Source: Nocardioides jiangxiensis (GTDB taxonomy: Bacteria; Actinomycetota; Actinomycetes; Propionibacteriales; Nocardioidaceae). From it: DNA of 64,000 bases. How positions within the stretch are numbered: the first letter of the stretch is position 1; every line of letters starts with the position of its first letter. Below, one piece after another: positions 7,999 to 17,317 of the stretch. The stretch lies in the NCBI RefSeq assembly GCF_030580915.1, contig NZ_JAUQTA010000002.1:248001-312000 (forward strand). The letters run 5' to 3'. A model generated the notes under the pieces. It made no database searches, had not been told where the DNA came from, and was given only the letters and a program-made list of their open reading frames with translations. A program made the translations under genes and the position numbers.

Positions 7999-8820
7999 GT
8001 GACTTCCGAGGACCGCGACCCCAACCCGAGCAACGGGACCACCGACACCGGTGAGGGGGCGCGGTCCTCGACCATTTCCCTGGGACCCGCAGGGAAGCGG
8101 CAGATGCCCATCTGGCAGGAGTCGATCCTCCTGCTGTGCATCGCGCTCGGCCTGGCGGTGCTCCTGAAGGCCTTCTTCATCCAGGCCTTCTACATCCCGT
8201 CGGAGTCGATGCTCCCGGGGCTGCACGTCAACGACCGGATCCTCGTGCAGAAGGTCTCCTACTGGGGCGGGGGAAGCCCGCAGCGCGGCGACGTCATCGT
8301 CTTCTCCGACCCCGACGGGTGGCTCAGCGAGTCCGAGAGCGCCGGCCCGACGAGCCCGGTCGCCAAGGTCCTGGGCAAGGTCGGGCTCTACCCGAGCGGC
8401 GGTCACCTCGTGAAGCGCGTCATCGGCGTCGGCGGTGACGTCATCACCTGCTGCGACAAGCAGGGCCGCCTCAAGGTGAACGGCGTTCCGGTCGACGAGA
8501 AGGCCTATCTCGCCAAGGACACTCCGTGTGCCGCGCCGCTGAGCCAGCAGATCGTCGGCCGCAACCAGAAGTGCGGGCCGCGTGACCTCAAGGTGACCGT
8601 GCCGAAGGGCTACCTCTTCGTCATGGGCGACAACCGCACGGACTCCGCCGACTCGAGTGCCCACATCTGCGTGCCGGGGAGCACCACCTGCCCGCCGACC
8701 CAGGGCTTCGTGCCGGTGGACGACGTCGTCGGCAAGGTCTTCGCGCTGGTCTGGCCACTCAGCCGGTTCGACATGATCTCGCGCCCTGACGACTTCAAGG
8801 GCGTTCCGGACCCGAGGTGA
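7999..8820 (+). CDS. lepB: Signal peptidase I
   Basis: This 273-residue membrane protease removes Sec signal peptides. A hydrophilic N-terminus (1-38) precedes one membrane helix (~42-60, [20 protein letters not shown]). The Ser nucleophile is Ser70 in PSESMLPG and the general base is Lys139 in [10 protein letters not shown]; a later signature box reads [12 protein letters not shown] Cys pair region (ITCCDKQG) and [12 protein letters not shown] add extracytoplasmic cysteines. It is coupled to rnhB by a GTGA overlap (8817-8820). Confidence 0.96.
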   Translation: MTSEDRDPNPSNGTTDTGEGARSSTISLGPAGKRQMPIWQESILLLCIALGLAVLLKAFFIQAFYIPSESMLPGLHVNDRILVQKVSYWGGGSPQRGDVIVFSDPDGWLSESESAGPTSPVAKVLGKVGLYPSGGHLVKRVIGVGGDVITCCDKQGRLKVNGVPVDEKAYLAKDTPCAAPLSQQIVGRNQKCGPRDLKVTVPKGYLFVMGDNRTDSADSSAHICVPGSTTCPPTQGFVPVDDVVGKVFALVWPLSRFDMISRPDDFKGVPDPR

Positions 8821-9575
8821 GTACCGCCCCCTCGCTCCGTGTCGAGCGACGCCTGCTCCGTGAGGGCGTCGCCACCCTCGCGGCCGCCGACGAGGTCGGA
8901 CGCGGCGCTCTCTGCGGTCCCGTCACCATCGGCATGGTCCTGATCGATGCCGCGACCAGGTCGGCACCGACGGGCGTCCGTGACAGCAAGCTGCTCACCC
9001 CTGCTGCCCGGGAGCGGCTCGTGCCGCGGATCCAGCGCTGGGCGATCTCCTACGGCGTCGGTCACGCCAGCCCGGTCGAGATCGACGAGTTCGGCATCAC
9101 CGCCGCGCTCCGTCTCGCGGGGCAGCGGGCACTGGCCCAGCTCTCGGACGAGGCCGGAGTGGTCCTGCTCGACGGCAACCACGACTACCTCAGCGAGCCC
9201 GAGCAGGAGGCGCTCTTCGGCAGTCCCACGCCGGCCGTCGTCGCGGTGCCCCCGGTGGTCACGATGATCAAGGCCGACATGAAGTGCGCCGCTGTCGCCG
9301 CTGCGAGCGTGCTGGCCAAGACGGCACGCGACGCGCTGCTGCTCGAGCTCGCCGAGGCGCACCCGGAGTACGGCTGGGCGGAGAACAAGGGATACAGCGC
9401 TCCCGAGCACCTGGCCGCGCTCCTGGAGCACGGGCCGACGCCGCAGCACCGCCTCAGCTGGCGCCTTCCCGGGTGCGACGTCATCGACCCGGTGGCCTTC
9501 CGGCGGGCCGCGGCGATCGGCGTACCGGCGGGCGTGCAGAATGGCGCGGAACCGTCACAGGAGGAGTCGCGATGA
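8817..9575 (+). CDS. rnhB: Ribonuclease HII
   Basis: This 252-residue enzyme cleaves RNA in RNA:DNA hybrids, including single ribonucleotides in DNA. The acidic active site is visible: Asp25-Glu26 in [13 protein letters not shown], Asp119 in LLDGNHDY and Asp154 in IKADMKC, followed by [13 protein letters not shown]. The GTG start overlaps the lepB stop. The last ~30 residues are a divergent tail. Its stop overlaps the next gene as ATGA. Confidence 0.95.
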   Translation: MSTAPSLRVERRLLREGVATLAAADEVGRGALCGPVTIGMVLIDAATRSAPTGVRDSKLLTPAARERLVPRIQRWAISYGVGHASPVEIDEFGITAALRLAGQRALAQLSDEAGVVLLDGNHDYLSEPEQEALFGSPTPAVVAVPPVVTMIKADMKCAAVAAASVLAKTARDALLLELAEAHPEYGWAENKGYSAPEHLAALLEHGPTPQHRLSWRLPGCDVIDPVAFRRAAAIGVPAGVQNGAEPSQEESR

Positions 9576-9877
9576 GTGCCGAGGATCTCGAGAAGTACGA
9601 GACCGAGATGGAGCTCCACCTCTATCGCGAGTACCGCGACGTCTCCCGGATCTTCAAGTACGTCGTGGAGACCGACCGCCGCTTCTACCTCTGCAACCAG
9701 GTCGACGTGAAGGCCCGCACGGAGCAGGGCGACGTGTTCTTCGAGGTGTCGATGAGCGATGCCTGGGTGTGGGACATGTACCGACCGGCCCGCTTCGCGA
9801 AGAACGTCAAGGTGCTCACCTTCAAGGACGTGAACGTCGAGGAGCTCGCCAAGCCCGATGACGACCCGAAGGTCTGA
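9572..9877 (+). CDS. DUF2469 family protein
   Basis: This 101-residue acidic protein begins [20 protein letters not shown] and contains [15 protein letters not shown] and [13 protein letters not shown] segments typical of the actinobacterial DUF2469 family. It regularly follows rnhB. No function is established. It has no signal peptide or membrane segment. The ATG overlaps the rnhB stop, so it is probably translationally coupled. Confidence 0.9.
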   Translation: MSAEDLEKYETEMELHLYREYRDVSRIFKYVVETDRRFYLCNQVDVKARTEQGDVFFEVSMSDAWVWDMYRPARFAKNVKVLTFKDVNVEELAKPDDDPKV

Positions 9878-9960
9878 GCGTCCTCTGACGGCTGACCGAT
9901 CGGACTAGCCCGAACGGCTCATTTCGCCCACCGGGCGCGACACGGTGTGGCAAGCGCCAC

Positions 9961-9966
9961 TATCCT
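9961..9966 (+). promoter_or_regulatory. Candidate -10 box for the Tad-like pair
   Basis: TATCCT lies 57 bases before the tadE-like ATG, giving a short leader that contains the GGGAGGGG ribosome site at 10014-10021. Confidence 0.4.
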
Positions 9967-10023
9967 GACCCGAGGTGCCGGGAGGGAAACCGCACCGACT
10001 GTGGACACGCCTTGGGAGGGGTC

Positions 10024-10461
10024 ATGTCTCGTCGTGCTTTCGCGCGTGCGCGCGCGCAGAGGGATGAGGGCGGTGCAGCCGCGCTGGAGTTCGCCCTGGT
10101 GCTGCCGGTCCTGCTGGTGATCATCTTCGCCATCATCAGCTACAGCTACATGTTCAGCGTGCGCCAGGCCCTCACGCAGGCGGCGGCCGAAGGTGCCCGC
10201 GCGGCTGCGGTCAGCACCCCCAGCACGCAGGCCGCGACGAATGCGACAGCCGCGGTCAACTCCGCTCTGTCGAGCCTCTCCATGACGTGCGGCAGCGGGG
10301 GACTCACCTGCACCCCGACGAGCATCGTCTGCGGGTCCGCCACGTGCATGAAGGTGACGGTGTCGTTCGCCTACCGCACGCACAACCCGCTCCCGAACCT
10401 CCTGCCCACCGCGATGATCCCCGCGACCCTCAGCTTCAGCTCCACCGCCCAGGTCAACTGA
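10024..10461 (+). CDS. TadE-like pseudopilin
   Basis: This 145-residue protein starts with a basic stretch (MSRRAFARARAQRDEG), then GAAALEFALVLPVLLVIIFA, a prepilin-like segment with the conserved Glu (E~23) and one membrane helix. This is the TadE-like arrangement used for minor pilins or surface appendage components. The rest is Ala/Ser/Thr-rich and presumably outside the membrane, with several cysteines (MTCGSGGLTC). The ATG is favoured by GGGAGGGG; a TTG four codons upstream is possible. No TadA/B/C or prepilin peptidase gene is nearby. Confidence 0.8.
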   Translation: MSRRAFARARAQRDEGGAAALEFALVLPVLLVIIFAIISYSYMFSVRQALTQAAAEGARAAAVSTPSTQAATNATAAVNSALSSLSMTCGSGGLTCTPTSIVCGSATCMKVTVSFAYRTHNPLPNLLPTAMIPATLSFSSTAQVN

Positions 10462-12137
10462 TGAGGTGGTTCTCGTTGTCGCGGCGTGAGCGTGACGAAC
10501 GCGGTGCGGTGGCGGTGTTCACGGCCCTGCTCATCTCGACGGTCCTCGTGGGGGCGACCTCGTTCACCGTGGACATCGGGTACCAGCGCATGGCGCGGCG
10601 CGACATGCAGGCGGTGGCCGACGTGGTGGCGATGGACATGGCGCGCAGGCTCGATGGGTCGACGTCGTCGGTGCTCAAGTCCAACGCCGCGTGGCAGTCG
10701 GCCCTCTCTGCGTCGTTGGCCCGTCAGGGCAGCACCGTGGGTGCCGCGCTGTCGGTGACGACGTGCACCGCAGCCGCCGTCGCATCGGCGTCGGCGCGTC
10801 TCTCGACCACGGGCATCTGCGCCTACCCGGGGATCCTCAACGCGGACGGGACGTTCTCCGACAGCGGCTCCGCGGCCGCCACCCACGTGAAGGTGCTCAC
10901 CCGCACCAGCGTCGACTACTTCCTGCCGGTCTTCTCCAGCTCGGGGTCCGTCGCCCGCTCCGCAGTCGCCTCGTCGCAGAAGACCGCCTGCTTCCGACTG
11001 GGTTCCTTCGCTGCCCGGATCAACACCTACTCGTCCGTCCTGGGGCCGTTGCTGGACAAGGCGTTCGGGGTCAACCTGTCCGTCCTCTCCTACCAGGGTC
11101 TCGCCCGCGGCAACGTGAGCCTCCTCGACCTCGCCACCCAGCTGGGACTGGGCAGCGTCGACGCCCTGGCGACGACCAACGTGACCTTCGGCTCGCTGAT
11201 CAACGCGACTGCCGCGATCCTCACGAAGAACGCCGGCGACCCGGATGCCGCCGCGTCGCTCACGGTCCTCCAGCAGCTCAATGCTGCTGCAGGGCTCAGC
11301 ACGACGGTGAACCTCGGCAAGCTCTTCTCGCTGACGGACTCGAGCACTGCGGCCAAGCAGGCCACCGTCAACGTCCTGGACCTGATCTCCGGTGCTGCGT
11401 TCGTCGCGAACGGGTCCAACGCACTGGCGATCCCGCTCTCGATCAGCCTTCCGGGCATGACGAACGTGACCGCCAACGTCAAGGTGATCGAGCCGCCGAA
11501 GATGGCCTGCGGTGCGGTCGGCAAGGCACGGGCGCGTACGGCGCAGATCCAGATCGACGTGACCGGCAAGCACACCACCACGGTGCTCGCGCTGGTGACC
11601 ACCACGGTCGACATCACGATGAGCCTGAAGGTGGCATGGGCCGAGGGCCTGCTGACGGATGCGGTGTGCGGCGCCGGCACGAGCGTGTCGCCGTACGGCA
11701 TCGACGTGCTGACGACCAGTGGTCTGGCCACCCTCGACCTGGGACTCGTCGCCAAGACGATCACGCTGGCGGGGCTGCTGCCGGACGTGAACGCCTCGGT
11801 GGGCGTCTCCGTCGTTGCGTCAGGCGGCAGCCAGACGGCCCAGGTCCGCGTGCCGCCGAAGGACTTCAACACCCCGGTCGAGACCGGCGCGGGGTCGATC
11901 GGCCTGGCCGGAAAGGGCTCGACGAGCACCATCACGAGCGACGTGCCCCTGATCGGGCAGACGGGCTCCGCGGTCGTCAACTACGTCCTCAACACCGTCC
12001 TCGGGCCGGTCGTCTCTGCGCTCGACACGCAGGTGCTCACACCCGTCACGGAGGCCTTCGGTGTGAACCTCTCCGGAGCCGATGTGTACATCTCGCCGCC
12101 TCCGCCGAACTGCTCATCACCCCGGCTCGTCGGCTGA
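10461..12137 (+). CDS. TadG-like pilus-assembly/surface protein
   Basis: This 558-residue protein has the TadG N-terminus: a basic RRERDERGAVAVFTALL region, a membrane helix, then DIGYQRMARRDMQAVADVVAMDMA. The start ATG shares one base with the preceding stop (TGATG). The long remainder is Ala/Ser/Thr/Val-rich with few charges, consistent with an exported beta-rich domain. The phrase AFGVNLS appears twice (residues ~199 and ~532), each after a VLGP-type segment, suggesting internal duplication. It ends NCSSPRLVG. Anchoring or adhesive roles are inference. A terminator follows at 12149. Confidence 0.8.
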   Translation: MRWFSLSRRERDERGAVAVFTALLISTVLVGATSFTVDIGYQRMARRDMQAVADVVAMDMARRLDGSTSSVLKSNAAWQSALSASLARQGSTVGAALSVTTCTAAAVASASARLSTTGICAYPGILNADGTFSDSGSAAATHVKVLTRTSVDYFLPVFSSSGSVARSAVASSQKTACFRLGSFAARINTYSSVLGPLLDKAFGVNLSVLSYQGLARGNVSLLDLATQLGLGSVDALATTNVTFGSLINATAAILTKNAGDPDAAASLTVLQQLNAAAGLSTTVNLGKLFSLTDSSTAAKQATVNVLDLISGAAFVANGSNALAIPLSISLPGMTNVTANVKVIEPPKMACGAVGKARARTAQIQIDVTGKHTTTVLALVTTTVDITMSLKVAWAEGLLTDAVCGAGTSVSPYGIDVLTTSGLATLDLGLVAKTITLAGLLPDVNASVGVSVVASGGSQTAQVRVPPKDFNTPVETGAGSIGLAGKGSTSTITSDVPLIGQTGSAVVNYVLNTVLGPVVSALDTQVLTPVTEAFGVNLSGADVYISPPPPNCSSPRLVG

Positions 12138-12148
12138 CCCGAGGTGCG

Positions 12149-12182
12149 GCCCGGTTTCCGTCCCCAGCGACGGAGGCCGGGC
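12149..12182 (+). terminator. Terminator after the Tad-like pair
   Basis: A 14-bp stem (GCCCGGTTTCCGTC with GACGGAGGCCGGGC, two G:U pairs) encloses a 6-base loop. It begins 12 bases after the stop. Confidence 0.8.
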
Positions 12183-12260
12183 CGGAGCTCCACACCCCGG
12201 CGCCGGGGGGCCGGGCCGGCCGGCGCGGTTCGGGGAGCGTGTGTGCAGGAGGTGTCGACG

Positions 12261-12656
12261 ATGACGAACAGGCAGGTCGAAGCCGTGTCCCCTGATCCGA
12301 GGACACGCGCGCAGAAGCTCGGGGCGTACGGCGAGCAGCTCGCCGCGCGCCACCTGGTGGGCGAGGGCATGGTCGTGCTGGATCGCAACTGGCGCGGCGA
12401 AGGCGGTGAGCTCGACCTGGTGCTGCGTGACGGTCGGACCCTGGTCGTGTGTGAGGTGAAGACCCGCAGCTCGACCGGTTGGGGAGCTCCCCTCGAGGCC
12501 GTGGGTCGCCGCAAGGCGGAGCGGTTGCGGCGCCTCGGCGCGCAGTGGGTGGCCGCACACGACGTCCGGGTGCCGGAGGTCCGCATCGACCTGGTGGGGG
12601 TGCTCCGCACTGCGCAGGGGCACGTGGTGGAGCACATCCGGGCGGTCGGTGCATGA
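12261..12656 (+). CDS. yraN: UPF0102 (YraN) family nuclease-fold protein
   Basis: This 131-residue protein has the YraN pattern: LGAYGEQLAARHL, NWRGEGGELDLVLRDG and VVCEVKTRSS. The E-D-ExK residues resemble the restriction-endonuclease-like fold. Cellular function is not established. The ATG at 12261 follows AGGAGG (12247-12252). It overlaps comM by ATGA and heads a yraN-comM-dprA run of competence/DNA-processing genes. Confidence 0.92.
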   Translation: MTNRQVEAVSPDPRTRAQKLGAYGEQLAARHLVGEGMVVLDRNWRGEGGELDLVLRDGRTLVVCEVKTRSSTGWGAPLEAVGRRKAERLRRLGAQWVAAHDVRVPEVRIDLVGVLRTAQGHVVEHIRAVGA

Positions 12657-14239
12657 GCTGCGCGACGGCACGCACGATCACGCTCGCCGGCCTGCTCGGC
12701 CACCTCGTCGACGTCGAGGTCGACGTCTCCCAGGGCCTCGTCGGCACCAACCTCGTGGGCCGTCCCGACGCCGCCATCAACGAAGCCCGCGAGCGGTGTC
12801 GCACCGCCATCAAGAACGCCGGCCTCACCTGGCCCGCAACCCGGCGGGTGACGATCCTGCTCTCGCCCGCCGACCTGCCCAAGCGCGGGTCGCAGGTCGA
12901 CCTGGCGATCGCCGTCGGCGTGCTCGCCGCGACCGGGCAGGTGCCGCCTGCGCTGCTCGACGGCACGGTCTTCCTCGGTGAGGTCGGCCTGACCGGGCAG
13001 CTCCGGCCACTGCCGGCGGCGCTTCCCCTCGTCATGTCCGCCGCCCGCTCCGGCGTACGCCGCGTGGTGGTCCCGCAGTCACAGGCGGCGGAGGCGTCCC
13101 TGGTGCCCGGCATCGAGGTCTTCGGCCTCCGCTCACTCCAGCAGGTGGTGGCCTGGCTGCAGGGGACCGAGGTCCCCGACGCGGCTCCCGTGGCGCCGCA
13201 GGCCGGTGCCCGGCTGCTGCAGTGGAGGGGCGATGACCGCCTGGCGCACCTCGACCTGGCCGACCTCGACGGCATGCTGGAGGAGCGGCTGGCGCTCGAG
13301 GTGGCCGCAGCCGGAGGACACCACCTCCTCCTGACAGGGCCGAAGGGGGCGGGCAAGACCTCCCTCGCCGAGCGGCTTCCCGGTCTCCTGCCCGACCTGA
13401 CCGTCGACGAGTCGCTCGAGGTGACCGCGATCAGGTCGCTCGACCGGACTCTCGGGCCCGACGGTGGGCTGGTGACCCGCCCGCCCTACGCCGCTCCGCA
13501 TCACCGCTCCTCGCTCGTGAGCGTGATCGGGGGCGGGTCTGGCATCGCGCGGCCGGGCGAGATCAGCAAGGCGCACTGCGGGGTGGTCATGCTCGATGAG
13601 TTCCCGCTGTTCGCGCGTGACGTGCTGGATGCGCTGCGGCAGCCCCTGGAGTCGGGCGAGGTGACGATCGCCCGCGGGGAGGAGGTGGCGACGTTCCCGG
13701 CCCAGGCTCTCTTCGTCCTCGCGTGCAACCCCTGCGCCTGCGGCAACTACGCGGCTTCGGTCGCGCTGGACCAGTGCATCTGCAGCGAACAGACCCGCCG
13801 CGAGTACCGTCGCCGCCTCACCGGACCCGCCATCGACCGCATCGACATCACGCGCGAGGTCCTGCCCGTGGCGTCGCTGTCCAGTGGGCCGCTTGACCCC
13901 GTGCCCGAGGACAGCGCCACGGTGCGGGCACGCGTCACCGAGGCCCGCGGCCGGCAGGCCGCGCGCTACGCCGACCTGCCGTGGCGCCTCAACGCCCAGG
14001 TGCCTGCAGCCCGGCTCCGCGACACGTGGCCGCTTCCCGAGGTGGGGCAGGTGGTCGTGGACTCCGCCGTGCGCAGCGGTGCACTGACCCGCCGGGGCAC
14101 GGTCCGCGTGCACCGGCTGGCATGGACGCTCGCCGACCTCGCCGGACGCGCGGTGCCGATCCGTGCCGATGTCGAGGTCGCCCTGCGCCTGCGCACCGGG
14201 GCGAGACTCGACTCCTGGATGGTCGGGAGGGCGTCGTGA
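12653..14239 (+). CDS. comM: ComM/YifB-type Mg-chelatase-like AAA+ ATPase
   Basis: This 528-residue protein has the family layout: a Lon-type N-terminal domain (residues 1-~165, VGTNLVGRPDAAINEARER), an AAA+ domain with Walker A GPKGAGKT and Walker B VVMLDE, and a C-terminal Mg-chelatase segment with cysteines in CNPCACGNY. ComM acts as a hexameric helicase in integration of incoming DNA in transformable bacteria. The ATG overlaps the yraN stop and the gene overlaps dprA by GTGA, so the three are probably cotranslated. Confidence 0.94.
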   Translation: MSCATARTITLAGLLGHLVDVEVDVSQGLVGTNLVGRPDAAINEARERCRTAIKNAGLTWPATRRVTILLSPADLPKRGSQVDLAIAVGVLAATGQVPPALLDGTVFLGEVGLTGQLRPLPAALPLVMSAARSGVRRVVVPQSQAAEASLVPGIEVFGLRSLQQVVAWLQGTEVPDAAPVAPQAGARLLQWRGDDRLAHLDLADLDGMLEERLALEVAAAGGHHLLLTGPKGAGKTSLAERLPGLLPDLTVDESLEVTAIRSLDRTLGPDGGLVTRPPYAAPHHRSSLVSVIGGGSGIARPGEISKAHCGVVMLDEFPLFARDVLDALRQPLESGEVTIARGEEVATFPAQALFVLACNPCACGNYAASVALDQCICSEQTRREYRRRLTGPAIDRIDITREVLPVASLSSGPLDPVPEDSATVRARVTEARGRQAARYADLPWRLNAQVPAARLRDTWPLPEVGQVVVDSAVRSGALTRRGTVRVHRLAWTLADLAGRAVPIRADVEVALRLRTGARLDSWMVGRAS

Positions 14240-15372
14240 CGGCGGCTGAGCCGGAGCGCATCGCCCGGGTGGCGCTCAGCCGGCTCGGTGAGCCGGGCGA
14301 CCCGAGGATCGCCGCGCTGGTGGCGGAGATGGGGGCCGTGCGCCTGCTGGAGGCCCTGTCCGACGAGCGTGACCTGGAGGGCGTGCACACCGACATCGCC
14401 GGCCGGCTGGCCGTCAACGACCCGGTGGGCGACCTCGAGCGCGCCGCGGCGCGCGGCATCCGCTTCGTCGTCCCCGGCGACTCCGAGTGGCCCGGCCAGC
14501 TCCATGACCTCGACCGGGCGGGCACGGTCCACGACCGTGGCGGTACGCCGCTCGGCCTGTGGGTGCGCGGCCCCGTCGCCCTCGACGACCTCGGCGACAG
14601 CCTGGCGGTGGTGGGCTCGCGCTCGTCGACGGCGTACGGGGAGGCGGTGGCGCGTGGCGTGGCCGCCGACGTGGCCGGCCACGGGATCACCGTGATCTCG
14701 GGCGCCGCCTTCGGCATCGACCAGGCCGCGCACCGGGGCGCCGTCGCGGGCGGTGGTCCCACGGTCGCTGTCCTCGCCGGCGGTGTCGACCGGCCCTATC
14801 CGGTCGCGCACACGCGACTCCTCGAGCACCTCGCGGAGCACGGAGCCGTGATCTCGGAGGTGCCACCCGGCAGTGCACCGACGCGTGTGCGGTTCCTGAT
14901 CCGCAACCGTCTGATCGCCGCGCTGGCGCGCGGCACGCTCGTCGTCGAGGCGGCCCATCGAAGCGGAGCGCTGAGCACGGCGCGCTGGGCGGAGCGCCTC
15001 ACCCGCACCCTGATGGCCGTGCCGGGTCCGGTGACGAGCATCCAGTCCGCGGGTCCACACGACCTCGTGCGCTCGGGTGCCGCGCAGCTGGTCACCTCGG
15101 GTGCCGAGGTGCTGGAGCTGATGGGTGCCGCGGGCACCCACCTGCTGGTGGAGCCACGCGTGGAGACCCGCGTGCGCGACGTCCTGCGGCCCCGCGAGGC
15201 ACGGGTGCTCGACGCGGTCCCCGTCAGCCGGGCTGCCTCGACCGCGTCGATCGCCCGTGCAGCGGGTCTCGGCCTGGTCGGGGTGCAGACCGCGTTGGGC
15301 TTCCTGGCACGCGACGGCTTCGTCGAGCGCCTCGAGGACGGCTGGAGGCTGGGTCCGCAGGGGCGCGCCTGA
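14236..15372 (+). CDS. dprA: DNA-processing protein DprA
   Basis: This 378-residue protein carries the Rossmann-type DprA core (VGSRSSTAYG, ISGAAFGIDQAAH, VLAGGVDRPYP, RFLIRNRLIAAL) that loads RecA onto single-stranded DNA during transformation. An N-terminal extension (~1-110) precedes the core, and a C-terminal winged-helix region (~310-370, VSRAASTASIARAAGL) follows. The GTG overlaps the comM stop. Downstream xerC has its own promoter. Confidence 0.95.
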   Translation: MTAAEPERIARVALSRLGEPGDPRIAALVAEMGAVRLLEALSDERDLEGVHTDIAGRLAVNDPVGDLERAAARGIRFVVPGDSEWPGQLHDLDRAGTVHDRGGTPLGLWVRGPVALDDLGDSLAVVGSRSSTAYGEAVARGVAADVAGHGITVISGAAFGIDQAAHRGAVAGGGPTVAVLAGGVDRPYPVAHTRLLEHLAEHGAVISEVPPGSAPTRVRFLIRNRLIAALARGTLVVEAAHRSGALSTARWAERLTRTLMAVPGPVTSIQSAGPHDLVRSGAAQLVTSGAEVLELMGAAGTHLLVEPRVETRVRDVLRPREARVLDAVPVSRAASTASIARAAGLGLVGVQTALGFLARDGFVERLEDGWRLGPQGRA

Positions 15373-15395
15373 CCGGGCCGCCCCCGGAGGGTCCC

Positions 15396-15401
15396 TACGA
15401 T
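15396..15401 (+). promoter_or_regulatory. Leaderless -10 box (xerC)
   Basis: TACGAT ends seven bases before the xerC ATG at 15409. Confidence 0.55.
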
Positions 15402-15408
15402 CGAGGCC

Positions 15409-16335
15409 ATGACCGAGAGCGAGCTGCTGCCCGAGGCCTATGCCGCGGTGCTCGCCGACTTCGAGCGCCACCTGGCGGTCGAGCGCGACCTCACGCCGCA
15501 CACGGTCCGTGCCTATCTGGGCGACCTCCAGTCGCTGCTCGGGCACGTCGCGCGGCTCGGCGGCGACGATCTGGACGACCTGGACCTGCGTGCCCTTCGC
15601 AGCTGGCTCGCGAAGCAGCAGTCGCTCGGCAAGGCGCGCACGACGATCGCCCGTCGTGCGACGGCAGCCCGGGTCTTCACGGCCTGGTTGCTGCACACCG
15701 GCCGGATCGCGACCGACCCGGGTGCGCGGCTCGCCTCACCCAAGGCGCATCGCGCACTGCCCGAGGTCCTGCGCCAGGACGAGGCCATCGCGCTCGTGGA
15801 GGCCGCCTCGGCGACAGCCGCAGAGGAGGGGCCGACGGGGATTCGTGACGCCGCGCTCCTCGAGCTGCTCTACGCCACGGGCATCCGGGTCGGGGAGCTC
15901 TGTGGGCTCGACATCGACGACCTGGACTTCGACCGCAACGTGGTCCGCGTCTTCGGCAAGGGCCGCAAGGAGCGCACGGTGCCCTTCGGTCAGCCCGCTG
16001 CTGCTGCCCTGAGGCGCTGGCTCGCCGCGCGGTCGGGAGTCGCCCGGGCAGGCTCGGGCGCGGCCCTCTTCCTCGGGGCCCGCGGCGGCCGGATCGACCA
16101 GCGGGTGGTGCGCCAGGTCGTCCACGACCGGGTGACCAGCGTGCCCGGTGCCCCGGACATCGCGCCGCACGGGCTGCGGCACACCGCCGCCACCCATCTT
16201 CTCGAAGGGGGAGCGGACCTGCGCACCGTGCAGGAGCTCCTCGGCCATGCGTCGATGGCGACCACGCAGGTGTACACCCACATCAGCAACGAAAGGCTGC
16301 GCACCGCCTACCAGCAGGCGCATCCGCGGGCCTAG
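15409..16335 (+). CDS. xerC: Tyrosine recombinase XerC
   Basis: This 308-residue protein is a complete tyrosine recombinase: SAM-like DNA-binding domain (residues ~15-100), then the catalytic set Arg160 (TGIRVGEL), Lys184 (GKGRKER), His254-xx-Arg257 ([10 protein letters not shown]), His280 (LLGHAS) and Tyr289 (QVYTH). With XerD it resolves chromosome dimers at dif. Position after dprA is usual for actinobacterial XerC. It converges with an M23 gene. Confidence 0.92.
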   Translation: MTESELLPEAYAAVLADFERHLAVERDLTPHTVRAYLGDLQSLLGHVARLGGDDLDDLDLRALRSWLAKQQSLGKARTTIARRATAARVFTAWLLHTGRIATDPGARLASPKAHRALPEVLRQDEAIALVEAASATAAEEGPTGIRDAALLELLYATGIRVGELCGLDIDDLDFDRNVVRVFGKGRKERTVPFGQPAAAALRRWLAARSGVARAGSGAALFLGARGGRIDQRVVRQVVHDRVTSVPGAPDIAPHGLRHTAATHLLEGGADLRTVQELLGHASMATTQVYTHISNERLRTAYQQAHPRA

Positions 16336-16348
16336 CGGCGGAGCCGCT
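16334..16348. terminator. Short hairpin between convergent xerC and M23 genes
   Basis: AGCGGC and GCCGCT form a 6-bp stem around GGA, overlapping the xerC stop. It is small, so termination is uncertain. Confidence 0.4.
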
Positions 16349-16356
16349 GCCCGGCG

Positions 16357-16911
16357 TCAGGCCGCACCCGACAGTCCCTGCCACGGCTTGAGGCGCACCG
16401 GCCCCGCCGCGCCGACGAGCTCGAGCGGGTCGAGGTAGGTCTCGCCCCGCAGCCAGCCCCAGTGCAGGCAGGTGCCGGGGGCGCAGTGCCCACCAGCCTG
16501 GAGCACGCCGATCGGCGCGCCCGTGCCGACCCGATCCCCGACGTGGACGAGCGCGGTCACCGGTTCGTAGGTCGTGCGGGTCGCGCCGTGGCTGACCACG
16601 ACCACACCGCGTCCGGCGATCCGGCCCGTGAACACGACCTGCCCGGCCAGGGCCGCGCGCACGGTGTCGCCGGCCGCTGCGTCGAGGTCGACCCCGCGAT
16701 GGCCCGCCGCCCAGGGCATCGGGGGAGGCGCGAAGCCGTGCACGACGACCGGCGACGTGCCGACTGGCCAGACGCCGCGCCCGCGTGGGTCGAGGTGCTC
16801 CGTGGCGGTCGGCGCCGGCCCCGGAGCGGTAGCGGTCAGCGCGGCGTGCGGGGGAGTGGTGGTGGGCAGGGCGTACAGCGTGCTGAGCAGCGCGGGAATG
16901 ATCAGGTACAT
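16357..16911 (-). CDS. M23 family metallopeptidase, secreted
   Basis: This 184-residue protein starts at an ATG preceded by a GGAGG site. Residues 1-~23 (MYLIIPALLSTLYALPTTT) look like a signal peptide. The LytM/M23 fold follows, with zinc motif HRGVDLD, a central VVVSHGATRTTYEP and the closing CLHWGW. Such enzymes cut peptidoglycan cross-bridges, or serve as activators when zinc ligands are lost; here the ligands look intact. It lies on the minus strand, divergent from rpsB. Confidence 0.87.
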   Translation of the reverse strand: MYLIIPALLSTLYALPTTTPPHAALTATAPGPAPTATEHLDPRGRGVWPVGTSPVVVHGFAPPPMPWAAGHRGVDLDAAAGDTVRAALAGQVVFTGRIAGRGVVVVSHGATRTTYEPVTALVHVGDRVGTGAPIGVLQAGGHCAPGTCLHWGWLRGETYLDPLELVGAAGPVRLKPWQGLSGAA

Positions 16912-17054
16912 GGCCCGACCCTCCGCCGTCGGGCCCGGCCGGGTCGGCTCACTGGGCCTGGCCGGTGGAGGGAGGGCCGCTCGACCGCCTTGTGCATCGA
17001 AACCGGGACGACGGGGGCGGCGGTGCCGGATTCGCCCGTGGCCCCGTGAGCGAC

Positions 17055-17317
17055 TAGTCTGGGAAGGCAACCCATCCGTGGGTTGACTTCGCGCGCCTGA
17101 CGACCGTGGCGGCTCCTCCCTGGGAGCCGGTCGCACGCGGGCGCCGCTCCTCGGTTCCACCACGCGGTGGGTCGGAGCGGCGTGCAGGCGCCAGGGCCAC
17201 CGGCACCCGTCGGCGGCAGCAACTGAAAACACACCGCACCGGAATCCGGAGCGCCTCCCGCATGGGCCAAGGCGACTCGCACACGGGCCGGGGCGACACA
17301 CCAGGAAGAGAACCACC
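17055..17317 (+). promoter_or_regulatory. rpsB promoter and structured 5' leader
   Basis: The 406-bp gap 16912-17317 holds no gene. TAGTCT at 17055-17060 is a probable -10 box, giving a leader of about 250 bases. It contains three clear hairpins: AACCCA/TGGGTT (17069-17084), GGCTCC/GGAGCC (17111-17128) and CGCCGCTCC/GGAGCGGCG (17142-17182), the last with an inner CCACC/GGTGG stem. Feedback by S2 on such a leader is possible but unproven. Bases 16912-17054 hold the M23 upstream region and nothing else recognised. Confidence 0.5.
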
